Source of the DNA: JAWXCF01 sp034440515
Lineage (GTDB): Bacteria > Bacteroidota > Bacteroidia > CAILMK01
Length of the DNA stretch: 54,840 nt
Assembly (NCBI GenBank): GCA_034440515.1
Contig: JAWXCF010000044.1
Span: 1 to 54,840 of the forward strand
Reading direction: 5' to 3'
In this document: positions 16,940 to 26,264 of the stretch, in pieces
How the letters are laid out: each line of letters opens with the position of its first letter
Numbering within the stretch: position 1 is the first letter of the stretch
Notes under the pieces: generated by a model
Seen by the model: only the letters and a program-made list of their open reading frames with translations
What the model was told of the DNA's origin: nothing
Database searches by the model: none
Position numbers and translations under genes: made by a program

Positions 16940-18334
16940 CTATTCAAATCCTAATATTTTCATCATAGCCTCAGCAGATTGTTCTTTTGCGAAAACCTTA
17001 TAAGTAAAATCTCCCTTTTTATTTACGTCCACCAATATGTGTTTTGGTGCAGGAATTAAGCAGTGTTGAATGCCTCCATATCCACCAAGCGACTCTTGAT
17101 AAGCGCCCGTATGGAAAAAGCCAATATATAGACTTTCTGCCTTATTATTCTTAGGTAAAAACACCTGATTAATGTGTGTTTCAGAATTATAATAGTCTTG
17201 ACTGTCACAGGTTAATCCCCCTAAATTCACCCGCTGATATTCCTTAGTCCACTGGTTAACTGACAACATTATGAATCGCTGTCCTATACCCCAAGTATCT
17301 GGCAATGTAGTAATGAAAGACGAATCTATCATATACCATTTCTCAGCGTCGTTTTGCTGTTTCTCTGCTATAATCTTATAAATAGCCGCACCACTTTCAG
17401 CAACAGTATAGCTACCAAACTCTGTAAATATATTCGGCTCCTTCACCCCATTTGATTCACAAACATTTTTAATGGTTTGTATTATTTCAGAGGTCATATA
17501 TTCATAGTCATAGTCAAATGTCAATGAATTTGGCACTGGGAAACCACCACCTATATCGAAGCTGTCTAGGTCTGGGCATACTTGCTTTAAGTCGCAATAC
17601 ACATTGATGCACTTATTTAATTCTGACCAATAGTAGGCATCGTCTTTAATACCAGTATTGATGAAGAAGTGCAACATTTTTAGCTTGAACTTAGGGTTTC
17701 CAGCTATCCTTTTCTCATAGAAAGACAGTAAATCCCTATATCTAATACCCAACCTGCTGGTGTAGAACTCAAAGTTAGGCTCTTCCTCTGCGGCTATTCT
17801 CATACCCAATTGGAAAGGCTTTTTGGTCATTTCCTCCAGCTCGTCTAGTTCATCTAAACTGTCTAGAATTGGTATGATGTTTTCAAACCCATCGTTGATT
17901 AGGTCAGCTATTTTCTTTATGTAATCCTTTGTCTTATAGCCATTACACAATACATAGGTTTTTTTATTGATTAGTTTCTCCTCATAGCAATTTCTCACTA
18001 TATCCATATCAAATGAAGAGGAGGTCTCTAATTGTGCCTTATTCTTCAGCACTTCATTTATTACAAAGCTAAAATGGCTACTCTTAGTACAGTAGCAATA
18101 CACGTATTCACCATTATATTGATTTTTGCGCATAGCTGTAGTAAATAGTTTTCTGGCCTTCTGTATCTGCTCACCTATCTTAGGCAAGTAGGTCAGTTTT
18201 AGAGGGGTGCCATATTTTTCTATAAGTTCCATAAGCGGAATGCCATAGAAAGTCAAATTATCTTCTTCTAAATTAAACCCAAAAGAAGGGAAGTAGAAGG
18301 TTTGATCTATCAGATCAATGTACCTGTTTTTCAT
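16940..18334 (-). CDS. speA: PLP-dependent arginine decarboxylase-like protein (fold III)
   Basis: A 464-residue alanine-racemase-fold decarboxylase. The PLP lysine is in YCYCTKSSHF (about residue 83), the phosphate-binding loop is DIGGGFPVPN, and TCDSQD contributes the cysteine/aspartate pair that completes the partner subunit's active site. Length and sequence match the short arginine decarboxylases of Bacteroidota rather than the 630-residue SpeA of E. coli. It would convert arginine to agmatine for polyamine synthesis. It diverges from a ureohydrolase gene 54 bases away. Specificity (arginine or another basic amino acid) is inferred. Confidence 0.78.
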   Translation of the reverse strand: MKNRYIDLIDQTFYFPSFGFNLEEDNLTFYGIPLMELIEKYGTPLKLTYLPKIGEQIQKARKLFTTAMRKNQYNGEYVYCYCTKSSHFSFVINEVLKNKAQLETSSSFDMDIVRNCYEEKLINKKTYVLCNGYKTKDYIKKIADLINDGFENIIPILDSLDELDELEEMTKKPFQLGMRIAAEEEPNFEFYTSRLGIRYRDLLSFYEKRIAGNPKFKLKMLHFFINTGIKDDAYYWSELNKCINVYCDLKQVCPDLDSFDIGGGFPVPNSLTFDYDYEYMTSEIIQTIKNVCESNGVKEPNIFTEFGSYTVAESGAAIYKIIAEKQQNDAEKWYMIDSSFITTLPDTWGIGQRFIMLSVNQWTKEYQRVNLGGLTCDSQDYYNSETHINQVFLPKNNKAESLYIGFFHTGAYQESLGGYGGIQHCLIPAPKHILVDVNKKGDFTYKVFAKEQSAEAMMKILGFE

Positions 18335-18345
18335 TTACAGTAAAC

Positions 18346-18353
18346 TATTTTTG
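18346..18353 (+). promoter_or_regulatory. Candidate -7 box of ureohydrolase gene
   Basis: TATTTTTG followed by CC lies 35 bases before the ATG at 18389, within the short divergent gap with the decarboxylase gene. Confidence 0.5.
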
Positions 18354-18388
18354 CCACGAATCAGAGGTCGAAATTAAGGCTTTTAAAT

Positions 18389-19342
18389 ATGGGTAAAACA
18401 AAAATATTAATATGTAGTTCTGAAGTTGGTGCAGGAAAGCGTGGGGCAAGCCTTGGTCCAGATGCAATAAGGATTGAAGCGGTAAACCAATTTTTCAATA
18501 TTTTCGACAGATTGCCTAGTGAAGAAGTGAAAGTTTCAGCCTTAAATAAATACACTCCTGAAACAAAACAAGCCAAATATATAAAACAAATAGTTAGTAC
18601 TCACGGAAAAATATCGTCTAAAATGTGCAAAGCACATAAGGAAGGTTATAACACCATAATATTTAGTGGTGATCATAGTAATGCAGCCGGGTTCTTTAAC
18701 GGATTTAGAGAGGCCTATCCTACAGCTAAGTTGGGGCTAATTTGGATTGATGCCCACGGTGACCTACATAGTCCCTACACCAGCCCTAGTGGCAATGTAC
18801 ACGGTATGCCTGTCTCTATTCTATTAGGGCTAGACAATCTTAAGTATCAGCGTAATAACCTAAAGCCAGAAGTAAAGAAGAATTGGGAAAAAATAAAGAA
18901 AATGGGGAGTTTGGAAATTTCACCGAAACTAAACCCAGAAGACATTATCTTTATCGACATTAGGGATTTAGAGAAAGAAGAGTGGGCGTTGATAGAAGAG
19001 TTGCAAATAAAGCATTACACCCCGGCCATAAGAAGGGAAATTGGCGTCCAGAAAATAATTGAAGAAACAATCGCCTATTTTAAAGATTACGATGGTATGT
19101 ACATCAGCTTTGATGTAGATAGTATGGACCCAAGCATAAGTACGGGTACAGGTACTCCAGTTCCAGATGGACTAAAACGTCACGAGGCTGCAGAATTACT
19201 TAAAGCTTTTGTTAATATGAAGAACTTTAAGTCCCTAGAAATAACTGAAGTAAACCCACTGCTTGACACGGAAAATAAAATGGCTTATGCCGTAGTTAAG
19301 ATATTGAAAGATGCCCTAAATGAGGACATTTTAACCTCATAG
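18389..19342 (+). CDS. Ureohydrolase, arginase-type (agmatinase alternative)
   Basis: A binuclear manganese hydrolase of 317 residues. Metal ligands are visible in SGDHSNA (His), IDAHGDLHSP (Asp, His, Asp) and FDVDSMDPS (Asp, Asp). The loop SGNVHGMPVSILLG resembles the arginase substrate loop (SGNxHG) more than that of agmatinases. It would release urea from arginine, or less likely from agmatine. The gene diverges from arginine decarboxylase, which would favour agmatinase by context; the loop favours arginase. All catalytic residues appear present. The 3' end nearly abuts the convergent luxC gene. Confidence 0.8.
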   Translation: MGKTKILICSSEVGAGKRGASLGPDAIRIEAVNQFFNIFDRLPSEEVKVSALNKYTPETKQAKYIKQIVSTHGKISSKMCKAHKEGYNTIIFSGDHSNAAGFFNGFREAYPTAKLGLIWIDAHGDLHSPYTSPSGNVHGMPVSILLGLDNLKYQRNNLKPEVKKNWEKIKKMGSLEISPKLNPEDIIFIDIRDLEKEEWALIEELQIKHYTPAIRREIGVQKIIEETIAYFKDYDGMYISFDVDSMDPSISTGTGTPVPDGLKRHEAAELLKAFVNMKNFKSLEITEVNPLLDTENKMAYAVVKILKDALNEDILTS

Positions 19343-19343
19343 C

Positions 19344-20354
19344 TTAAGAATTTAACTCTAATAAAAACTTCATAGTATCTACTCCATCAGCGTAGTCAAA
19401 TAGGTTTGGCTGTTGGCTTTTACCAAATGTTACGGGACCTGACTCTGTCACCACACACTGGATTTTTTCAATCTGAGCAGTTAAAAAATTCTGGACTTGT
19501 TCGTCATTTTCATATTCATAAAAATGCAACACTGACATTGGGCTGGCTATTAGCTCGCTAGCTGTCAATAGCAAAAAACCGTTGTCATAGTGTTTTACTT
19601 TATTTAGTAGATATATGCTCTGATTGTACAAATAATTATTGGCATATTTATGATGCATTCCTACTTGACTATATGCAGCTAAATTGTCTAACAGTACATT
19701 AGGTTGCCAGTCAGTTGGCACCAATAACAAAGACACATTCCTACAACCCAGACCAAAATAATCAAATATATCTCTGCCCAGCTCTACTAATTGGTCTTTA
19801 CTTTCATTCCCTGTTAGCACAGCAACACTATTTCTACCAGATCGTAATAAATGAGGAACAGTCCTAAAGTAATACTCAAAATATCGATTGGTATTTGTGC
19901 TTCCAGTGGCTATTACGGCATCGTAATTTTCTAATCTATCAACTATAGAAATGTTTTCTTTTAGCTGTGGCACTATAGCTGTTAACTCGTGAAGCAGCAT
20001 TTTGGTTAATACTTGCTCTTTATCTGATAATTTTATTTGTAGATTGTTACCAGACAACAATATACACATTACATCGTGCCAGCTGACAAGGGGGATATTA
20101 CCTGCACTAATTAAGCCGATTGTTTTAGGCTCGTGGTTAGCCATATCATAACTAGCTAAAAAGTGATTTAATTTAAAATCGTCTAAATATTCCTCTGCTA
20201 CGTTAATTAGGGCATTTTTACAGTTTTCTGGGGTGAACCAAGGGTTTCTGATGCAAGCTAAATCAATTGAATCTTGTATAATACAGGCATTAATGTTTGC
20301 CTTAATATATCGCCCCAGAGCAATAAATGCAGAAATAGTAGTGGTCAGAGTCAA
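19344..20354 (-). CDS. LuxC-family acyl-CoA/acyl-protein reductase
   Basis: A 336-residue member of the LuxC family (PF05893), related to aldehyde dehydrogenases and reducing activated acyl groups to aldehydes with NADPH. LISAGNIPLVSWHDVMC, VIATGSTNTNRYFEYYF and GRNSVAVLTGNE form the nucleotide-binding part, and FGLGCRNVSLLL carries the likely catalytic cysteine. No ATG or GTG is available: a TAA lies six codons upstream, so TTG 20354 is the best start. It diverges from a ferredoxin gene, a pairing I associate with Bacteroidota. No luciferase genes are present, so light production is not implied. Confidence 0.8.
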   Translation of the reverse strand: MTLTTTISAFIALGRYIKANINACIIQDSIDLACIRNPWFTPENCKNALINVAEEYLDDFKLNHFLASYDMANHEPKTIGLISAGNIPLVSWHDVMCILLSGNNLQIKLSDKEQVLTKMLLHELTAIVPQLKENISIVDRLENYDAVIATGSTNTNRYFEYYFRTVPHLLRSGRNSVAVLTGNESKDQLVELGRDIFDYFGLGCRNVSLLLVPTDWQPNVLLDNLAAYSQVGMHHKYANNYLYNQSIYLLNKVKHYDNGFLLLTASELIASPMSVLHFYEYENDEQVQNFLTAQIEKIQCVVTESGPVTFGKSQQPNLFDYADGVDTMKFLLELNS

Positions 20355-20380
20355 AATGTATGTGTTTTGTTAGTAGTGTA

Positions 20381-20416
20381 GTTAGCTAACAAACTAACTT
20401 TGTAGTTACAAAGTTA
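20381..20416. promoter_or_regulatory. Palindromic bidirectional promoter, luxC-like/ferredoxin
   Basis: TAACTTTGTA (20395-20404), GT, TACAAAGTTA (20407-20416) is a perfect inverted repeat. Each arm contains TAACTTTG, a TAnnTTTG -7 box: the plus-strand box points to the ferredoxin (ATG 20437) and the minus-strand box to luxC (TTG 20354). GTTAGCTAAC at 20381-20390 is a second perfect palindrome. Start sites would fall almost on top of one another, so firing may be mutually exclusive. Confidence 0.55.
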
Positions 20417-20436
20417 CTTTAACAAAAAATAAAGAT

Positions 20437-20781
20437 ATGGCTATATATATTACTGATTAATGCATTAAGTGTGGCGCTTGTGAACCAGAATGCCCAAATA
20501 ATGCCATATACGAACCTGGAAATGAATGGGCATACGAAGATGGTACAGGGCTAAAGGGAAATGTTGTTTTATTAGGCAATGAAATAAACGCAACAGAGAG
20601 AAAAGACCCAATTAGTGAGGATATGTACTATATAGTGCCAGATAAATGTACAGAATGTGTCGGTTTTCACGAGGAACCACAATGCGCTGCTGTTTGTCCA
20701 GTTGATTGTTGCTTGCCAGACCCTGACCACGTTGAGAGTAGAGAGCATTTATTAGCGAAAAAGGAAGCACTTCACTTATAG
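20437..20781 (+). pseudogene. 2[4Fe-4S] ferredoxin with in-frame TAA at codon 8
   Basis: The frame begins MAIYITD, meets TAA at 20458-20460, then continues CIKCGACEPECPNNAIYEPG to a TAG at 20779-20781. Both cluster motifs are intact: CIKCGACEPEC with its CP, and CTECVGFHEEPQCAAVCP. Total length is 114 codons, as in full-length Bacteroidota ferredoxins, where codon 8 is normally Glu; a single G-to-T change (GAA to TAA) explains it. No in-frame ATG or GTG lies between the stop and the first Cys. The gene is either newly inactivated, a sequencing error, or read through. The rest of the frame shows no decay. Confidence 0.8.
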
Positions 20782-20838
20782 TATTTTACTGACATTTATT
20801 TGCAATTTATTAAAAGTACTATTGTATCAATTTAAACT

Positions 20839-21531
20839 ATGTACTCTAAGTGTAAGATTGCCAACAGTCCAATAAGAGAATCTGCCAGCCATAGAAGTGA
20901 AATGGTTAGCGAAATACTATATAATGAGCAATTTGAGATATTAGAATCACAGTCTAATTATTGGCATAAAGTACGATGCACTCACGACGACTACATAGGG
21001 TGGATATTTAGCAGGCAATTAGAATTGACTGAAGAACTAAATTTTGAAATAATAGCTAGATATACTGGCGAAATTCAAAAAGATTTTGCAGACCAACATC
21101 TTCCTGTCAAGTTTGGTATAGGCAGTCCAATTAATATCAATGCTGGTCCAAAATTTCAATCATTAACAGATATTGCCCAGCAATACCTTGGCACGCCATA
21201 CCTATGGGGAGGGCGAAGCATTAGTGGAATTGATTGCAGTGGGCTAACCCAAATGTGTATGCTAATAGCAGGCAAAACATTTTTCCCTAGAGATGCTTGG
21301 CAACAAGAGTTAGAAGGAGAAATTGTGAGTAGCTTTGACTTAACTTGTAATGGCGATCTTATTTTCTTCGCTGAAAACGAAAAAATTACCCACGTTGGTA
21401 TGTTCCATAATGGAAATATTATTCACGCGGCAGAACAAGTAAGGATAGATAAAATAATTAACAACCAAATATTTAACTACGATTTACAAACTACTACTTT
21501 GCCTATCCACTCTATTAAAAGGTACCTTTAG
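20839..21531 (+). CDS. NlpC/P60 (C40) peptidase with N-terminal SH3-like domain
   Basis: A 230-residue cell-wall hydrolase that would cut gamma-D-glutamyl-diamino acid bonds in murein peptides. The N-terminal half is SH3-like (SPIRESASHRSEMVSEILY, then DDYIGWIFSRQL). The catalytic domain has YLWGGRSISGIDCSGLTQ with Cys133, then THVGMFHNG (His near 184) and IIHAAEQV. No signal peptide is apparent, so it may act on recycled muropeptides in the cytoplasm. This would fit with the murK-murQ recycling pair elsewhere in the window. The 3' end overlaps convergent lysS by 4 bases. Confidence 0.85.
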   Translation: MYSKCKIANSPIRESASHRSEMVSEILYNEQFEILESQSNYWHKVRCTHDDYIGWIFSRQLELTEELNFEIIARYTGEIQKDFADQHLPVKFGIGSPININAGPKFQSLTDIAQQYLGTPYLWGGRSISGIDCSGLTQMCMLIAGKTFFPRDAWQQELEGEIVSSFDLTCNGDLIFFAENEKITHVGMFHNGNIIHAAEQVRIDKIINNQIFNYDLQTTTLPIHSIKRYL

Positions 21532-23078
21532 GATTTTTCAGGTTCATTATGTTCTTCTACCTTTTCAGGTTTCATCTGTGGAAAAAATAAAACTTCTTGA
21601 ATGCTCAAGCTATTGGTTAATATCATTGCCAATCTGTCTATACCGATGCCCAAACCAGAGGTCGGGGGCATACCATATTCTAATGACCTGATGAAATCTT
21701 CATCCAGCACCATAGCTTCATCATCTCCTTTTTTTGCTAGTTCTAATTGACTTTCGAATCTCTCTCTTTGGTCAATTGGATCATTTAACTCACTATAAGC
21801 ATTTAAAATTTCTTTACCTACACACATTGCTTCAAATCGCTCCACCATTCCTGGTTTGCTTCTATGTTTCTTAGCAAGTGGTGACATTTCAACAGGATAG
21901 TCTATAATGAAAGTAGGCTGTATTAGTTTAGGCTCACAATGTTCCCCAAATATTTCATCTATCAGTTTGGCGTGACCCATAGTATTATCTATAGGGACGT
22001 GTAGTTTCTTTGCAACTGCCCTAAGTTCTTCTTCATTTAAACCTTCTATATTTTCACCAGTGTAGTGTTCAATAGCTTCAAACATTGTATAGCGCTTCCA
22101 AGGGCGAGCGAAATTCACCGTATGTTCTCCAAACTGAACTTCAGTAGTTCCGTGAATTTGAATGGTTGCGTGTTCAATCATTTCCTCAACGAAATTCATC
22201 ATCCAGAAATAATCTTTGTAGGCAACATATAGCTCCATAGCCGTATATTCAGGATTGTGAAATCTATCCATACCCTCGTTTCTAAACATTTTGCCAAATT
22301 CAAATACCCCATCGAATCCACCAACGATTAATCGCTTTAAATATAATTCATTAGCTATACGTAAATACAAGTCTGTGTCCAGTGCATTGTGATGGGTATT
22401 AAATGGTCTGGCAGCTGCACCGCCGTGAATCCCCTGTAGTATAGGCGTTTCTACCTCTAGATATCCCCTATCCTCCATAAATTGACGCATAGACGAAATC
22501 AGCTTACTGCGTTTTATGAAAGTTTCTCTAACCTCTGGATTGACTACTAAGTCAACATAACGCTGACGATATCTTTGCTCAGGGTTGGTAAATGCATCAT
22601 ATATAACACCGTCTTTCTCTTTCACTACTGGCAGTGGTCTTAGCGACTTACTCAATACTACAAATTCAGTAATGTGAATGCTGGTCTCCCCAACTTGTGT
22701 GCTAAACACATAGCCTTTTACGCCAATGAAATCACCTAAATCTAACAGTTTTTTAAATACATCGTTATACATACTTTTGTCTTCACCTGGGCATATTTCG
22801 TCTCTATTAAAATACAATTGTATGCGCCCGGCACTATCTATTAATTCTGCAAAACTTGCCTTACCCATTATCCGCCTACTCATCAACCTGCCGGCTAGGC
22901 TTACACTTTTATATTCTTCATTCCCTTCATCTGGCACCCAATTTTTCTTAATATCAGCACTTAAGTGCGTAATATGCCATTGTGCAGCAGGATATGGATC
23001 AATGTTTCTTTTAATTAATTCGTTTAGGTCTAAACGTCTTTGTAGTTCTTGTTCAGACAGATGATGCTCTATAGTCAT
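21528..23078 (-). CDS. lysS: Lysyl-tRNA synthetase, class II
   Basis: A 516-residue class IIb synthetase. It has an N-terminal OB-fold anticodon-binding domain (SLAGRLMSRRIMGKASFAEL), motif 1 near MEDRGYLEVETPILQ, motif 2 FEFGKMFRNEGMDRFHNPEY and motif 3 GLGIGIDRLAMILT. It charges tRNA-Lys in the cytoplasm. The length is normal. ATG 23078 follows proline dehydrogenase by 21 bases on the same strand, so they may share a transcript. Confidence 0.97.
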   Translation of the reverse strand: MTIEHHLSEQELQRRLDLNELIKRNIDPYPAAQWHITHLSADIKKNWVPDEGNEEYKSVSLAGRLMSRRIMGKASFAELIDSAGRIQLYFNRDEICPGEDKSMYNDVFKKLLDLGDFIGVKGYVFSTQVGETSIHITEFVVLSKSLRPLPVVKEKDGVIYDAFTNPEQRYRQRYVDLVVNPEVRETFIKRSKLISSMRQFMEDRGYLEVETPILQGIHGGAAARPFNTHHNALDTDLYLRIANELYLKRLIVGGFDGVFEFGKMFRNEGMDRFHNPEYTAMELYVAYKDYFWMMNFVEEMIEHATIQIHGTTEVQFGEHTVNFARPWKRYTMFEAIEHYTGENIEGLNEEELRAVAKKLHVPIDNTMGHAKLIDEIFGEHCEPKLIQPTFIIDYPVEMSPLAKKHRSKPGMVERFEAMCVGKEILNAYSELNDPIDQRERFESQLELAKKGDDEAMVLDEDFIRSLEYGMPPTSGLGIGIDRLAMILTNSLSIQEVLFFPQMKPEKVEEHNEPEKS

Positions 23079-23099
23079 TGGTTTATACTTAATAATTTA

Positions 23100-24296
23100 T
23101 TATTGTTTGGCTCTTCTTTTTATTTCTTTGCTTAACAGCGTCATTTCTTTTTTTGCTTGCCCTTGTACCGATGAGTTTTCGTCTGCCCTACGTATTAAAT
23201 ATGGAGTTACAGATTTTACTGGTCCATAGGGTACATACTTACTTACATTATAACCTCTTGATGATAAAGTAAAGCTAATATGATCACACATACCTAACAA
23301 TTGGCTAAACCAAACTCTTTCGTGATTTAGCTCCAAGTTATTGTTAGCTAAGTATTCCGCAGCCAACTTAGTGCTATCCTCGTTGTGTGTAGCGACAACT
23401 ATATAAGTTTTATTTATATTTCTTAGACATAATAAAATAGCCTCGTTATAATCATTATCAGTTGATGACTTGCTGGGCTGAATAGGATCTTCGTAGCCCT
23501 TTTCTTGCGCTCGTTTTCGTTCCTTTTCCATATATGCTCCCCTCACTATTTTTACACCTAACATAAAGCCAAGTTTATTTGCTTCATCTAGCCATTCTCT
23601 TAATGTAGTCAATCTATCTGACCTATACATTTGAAAAGTATTTATCACCACTACTTTGTCTTGATTATAATGTTTCATCATATCAAGGGTTATTTGATCA
23701 ATTGGATGTTGAATCCAAGACTCTTCCGCATCTACCATTACAGGTTTCCCAGATTCTGAAGCCATCTGTATCAATTCTTTAAACCTGCCTGTACTTATCG
23801 CCCAGCTTTTAGCCTCTATTTCATTTAGATTTATCCCTTCACTAATTTTATACAAGATTTCAGAATCAGTAAATGCTGTCATCTTAAACACTGTCATACT
23901 GATGCTATCGTGGTCTTTACTAAATCTAATGTTTGCACTTAACTCATTATAAGCCTTAGTAAACTCTGCTTCATTTGCCTTGCCCTCTTCTGAATAGTCT
24001 AAGATAGAATATACCCCCTGTTTATGAAGTTTTTCTGCAATTGGCAAGCAACTATTTAGGGTTTCTCCACCTACAAAGTGTTTATAAAGGGTTGCCTTTA
24101 TAATAGGCTTTATGGGTAGTCCTGCCTGTACAGCCCATTTTAAAACTGTCTTGCCAATAGGACCTAACACTGGATGATTGAGCATCCCAAACATCCAATG
24201 TGCACTTTTTAATTCTGAAGTAGATTTAGAAGCAAAAGCTTCTTGTATGTCTTCAAAATTTAAAGATTTTTTCTGCATCGCTACACGTTCCAACAT
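23100..24296 (-). CDS. Proline dehydrogenase
   Basis: A single-domain FAD-dependent proline dehydrogenase of 398 residues, the monofunctional form that is not fused to P5C dehydrogenase. Features of the beta/alpha barrel are visible: VMVDAEESWIQ, LGVKIVRGAYMEKERKRAQ, VVATHNEDS and YVPYGPVKSVTPYLIRRADEN with the substrate-binding RR pair. It oxidises proline to pyrroline-5-carboxylate and passes electrons to quinone. A second in-frame ATG at 24278 would shorten the N-terminus by 6 residues. Confidence 0.88.
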   Translation of the reverse strand: MLERVAMQKKSLNFEDIQEAFASKSTSELKSAHWMFGMLNHPVLGPIGKTVLKWAVQAGLPIKPIIKATLYKHFVGGETLNSCLPIAEKLHKQGVYSILDYSEEGKANEAEFTKAYNELSANIRFSKDHDSISMTVFKMTAFTDSEILYKISEGINLNEIEAKSWAISTGRFKELIQMASESGKPVMVDAEESWIQHPIDQITLDMMKHYNQDKVVVINTFQMYRSDRLTTLREWLDEANKLGFMLGVKIVRGAYMEKERKRAQEKGYEDPIQPSKSSTDNDYNEAILLCLRNINKTYIVVATHNEDSTKLAAEYLANNNLELNHERVWFSQLLGMCDHISFTLSSRGYNVSKYVPYGPVKSVTPYLIRRADENSSVQGQAKKEMTLLSKEIKRRAKQ

Positions 24297-24403
24297 TTTA
24301 CGAAATTACAAAGTCTAATCACCCTAAATGAAATAAGTATCAATAAAAGGGAAATTCTTTCTCTATTTTTTCAGTTTATCATTAACTTCACTTAGACTAA
24401 GGT

Positions 24404-24411
24404 TATTTTTG
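24404..24411 (+). promoter_or_regulatory. Candidate -7 box of lepA
   Basis: TATTTTTG fits TAnnTTTG about 63 bases before the lepA ATG. A TTAACTT about 17 bases upstream may serve as the -33 element. Confidence 0.45.
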
Positions 24412-24474
24412 TGATTCAAAATATACTGGGCTGTTAAATGAAAGTAGAGTAACTAGTCCAAGTACAAAGAATAA

Positions 24475-26262
24475 ATGCGCAACATTAGAAATTTTTGCAT
24501 AATCGCACATATTGACCACGGTAAGTCAACATTAGCTGATAGATTATTGCAAGTGACCAGCACCGTATCGGCCAGAGAACTAACCAACCAAACGCTTGAT
24601 GATATGGACCTAGAGCGGGAGCGAGGTATCACCATTAAGAGTCACGCCATCCAGATGGACTACTCGCTAAATGGGGAACACTATAAATTAAACCTAATCG
24701 ATACTCCTGGTCACGTTGACTTTAGCTATGAGGTAAGTAGAGCCATTGCAGCTTGTGAGGGTGCACTGCTAATAGTAGATGCGGCGCAAGGCATTGAAGC
24801 ACAAACTATATCAAACTTATTTTTAGCTTTAGAGCAAGATTTGACCATTATACCGGTCTTAAATAAGATTGATTTGCCAAGTGCTATGATAGACGAGGTT
24901 AGCGATCAAATTATAGAATTAATTGGTTGTGCTAAAGAAGACATTTTACTAGCATCAGGTAAAACAGGTGTTGGTGTAGAAAATATACTTGAGCACATAG
25001 TTAGCAGAGTGCCTGCACCAAAAGGTGACCCTGACGGACCCCTTCAAGCTTTGATTTTTGATAGTGTTTTCAATCCATTTAGAGGAATCATTGCTTACTT
25101 TAGAATTTTAAACGGAAGCCTTCAAAAGAATGATTTGGTAAAGTTTATGAGCACTGGTAAAGAATATATTGCTGACGAAATAGGTATATTAAGACTAGAT
25201 AAACAACCTGAACTAAAGATAGGCGCAGGTGATGTAGGCTATATCATATCAGGCATAAAGACTGCGAAAGAAGTAAAAGTTGGTGACACTATAACTCACG
25301 TGGTAAACCCAGCAAAGATTGCCATTAAAGGCTTTGAAGTAGTTAAACCAATGGTTTTTGCGGGTATTTATCCAGTAGATACAGAAGACTATGAGGAATT
25401 GCGTGACAGTATGGACAGATTACAGCTGAATGATGCATCTTTAGTATATGAGCCTGAAACTTCTGCAGCGCTAGGCTTTGGATTTAGGTGCGGATTTTTG
25501 GGTATGCTACATATGGAAATCATACAGGAGCGACTAGAGAGAGAGTTTAATATGACCGTAATTACTACTGTGCCCAACGTATCTTATAAGGTATATACTA
25601 ATAAAGGTGAGGAATTATCAGTAACTAATCCTAGCGATTTACCAGAGCCTTCACAGATTGATTTGATGGAAGAACCTTACATCCACGCTCAAATAATATC
25701 AAAGTCAGATTATGTTGGTGCAATTATTAAGTTGTGCCTAGACAGAAGGGGGATTTTATTAAATCAAATTTACCTAACTCCTACTAGGGTTGAATTAAGT
25801 TTTGAATTGCCATTGGGGGAAATTGTATTTGATTTTTACGATAAGCTAAAGTCAATAAGCAGAGGATATGCATCATTTGACTATCACCCTATTGCATATA
25901 GAGAAAGTCATTTAGTAAAATTAGATATTAGATTAAACGGAGAGGCTGTAGATGCATTAAGTGCCATCATTCACAGAGATAAATCTTTTGAATGGGGTAA
26001 GAAAATTTGCCTAAAACTTAAAGAATTGGTGCCAAGGCAACAATTTGAAATTGCAGTACAAGCAAGCATTAGTACAAAAGTAATAGCCAGAGAAACGATT
26101 AAGGCAATAAGAAAAGACGTAACAGCGAAATGTTATGGTGGAGATATAAGTAGGAAAAGAAAACTACTGGAAAAACAGAAAAAGGGCAAAAAGAGAATGA
26201 AGCAAGTTGGTAATGTAGAAATACCACAATCAGCATTTATGGCTGTATTACAAATAGATTAA
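24475..26262 (+). CDS. lepA: Elongation factor 4 (LepA back-translocase GTPase)
   Basis: A translational GTPase of 595 residues, full length. G1 is AHIDHGKSTLADRLL, G2 lies in RERGITIKS, G3 is DTPGHVDF, G4 is NKID and G5 is near LLASGKTGVG. The C-terminal LepA domain contains the conserved KYGGDISRKRKLLEKQKKGKKRMK-type block (KCYGGDISRKRKLLEKQ here). It acts on the ribosome during stress or initiation. The stop lies 2 bases from the convergent small gene. Confidence 0.97.
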   Translation: MRNIRNFCIIAHIDHGKSTLADRLLQVTSTVSARELTNQTLDDMDLERERGITIKSHAIQMDYSLNGEHYKLNLIDTPGHVDFSYEVSRAIAACEGALLIVDAAQGIEAQTISNLFLALEQDLTIIPVLNKIDLPSAMIDEVSDQIIELIGCAKEDILLASGKTGVGVENILEHIVSRVPAPKGDPDGPLQALIFDSVFNPFRGIIAYFRILNGSLQKNDLVKFMSTGKEYIADEIGILRLDKQPELKIGAGDVGYIISGIKTAKEVKVGDTITHVVNPAKIAIKGFEVVKPMVFAGIYPVDTEDYEELRDSMDRLQLNDASLVYEPETSAALGFGFRCGFLGMLHMEIIQERLEREFNMTVITTVPNVSYKVYTNKGEELSVTNPSDLPEPSQIDLMEEPYIHAQIISKSDYVGAIIKLCLDRRGILLNQIYLTPTRVELSFELPLGEIVFDFYDKLKSISRGYASFDYHPIAYRESHLVKLDIRLNGEAVDALSAIIHRDKSFEWGKKICLKLKELVPRQQFEIAVQASISTKVIARETIKAIRKDVTAKCYGGDISRKRKLLEKQKKGKKRMKQVGNVEIPQSAFMAVLQID

Positions 26263-26264
26263 AG

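Noticed and set aside
19344..20354. Bioluminescence operon suggested by a LuxC-type gene
   Set aside because: No luxA, luxB, luxD or luxE is present; LuxC-like reductases with a ferredoxin neighbour are general in this phylum.
20458..20460. Selenocysteine or pyrrolysine recoding in the ferredoxin
   Set aside because: The codon is TAA, not TGA or TAG, and the expected residue is Glu.
22726..23064. 112-codon plus-strand frame within lysS
   Set aside because: Antisense shadow of the OB-fold region of lysS.
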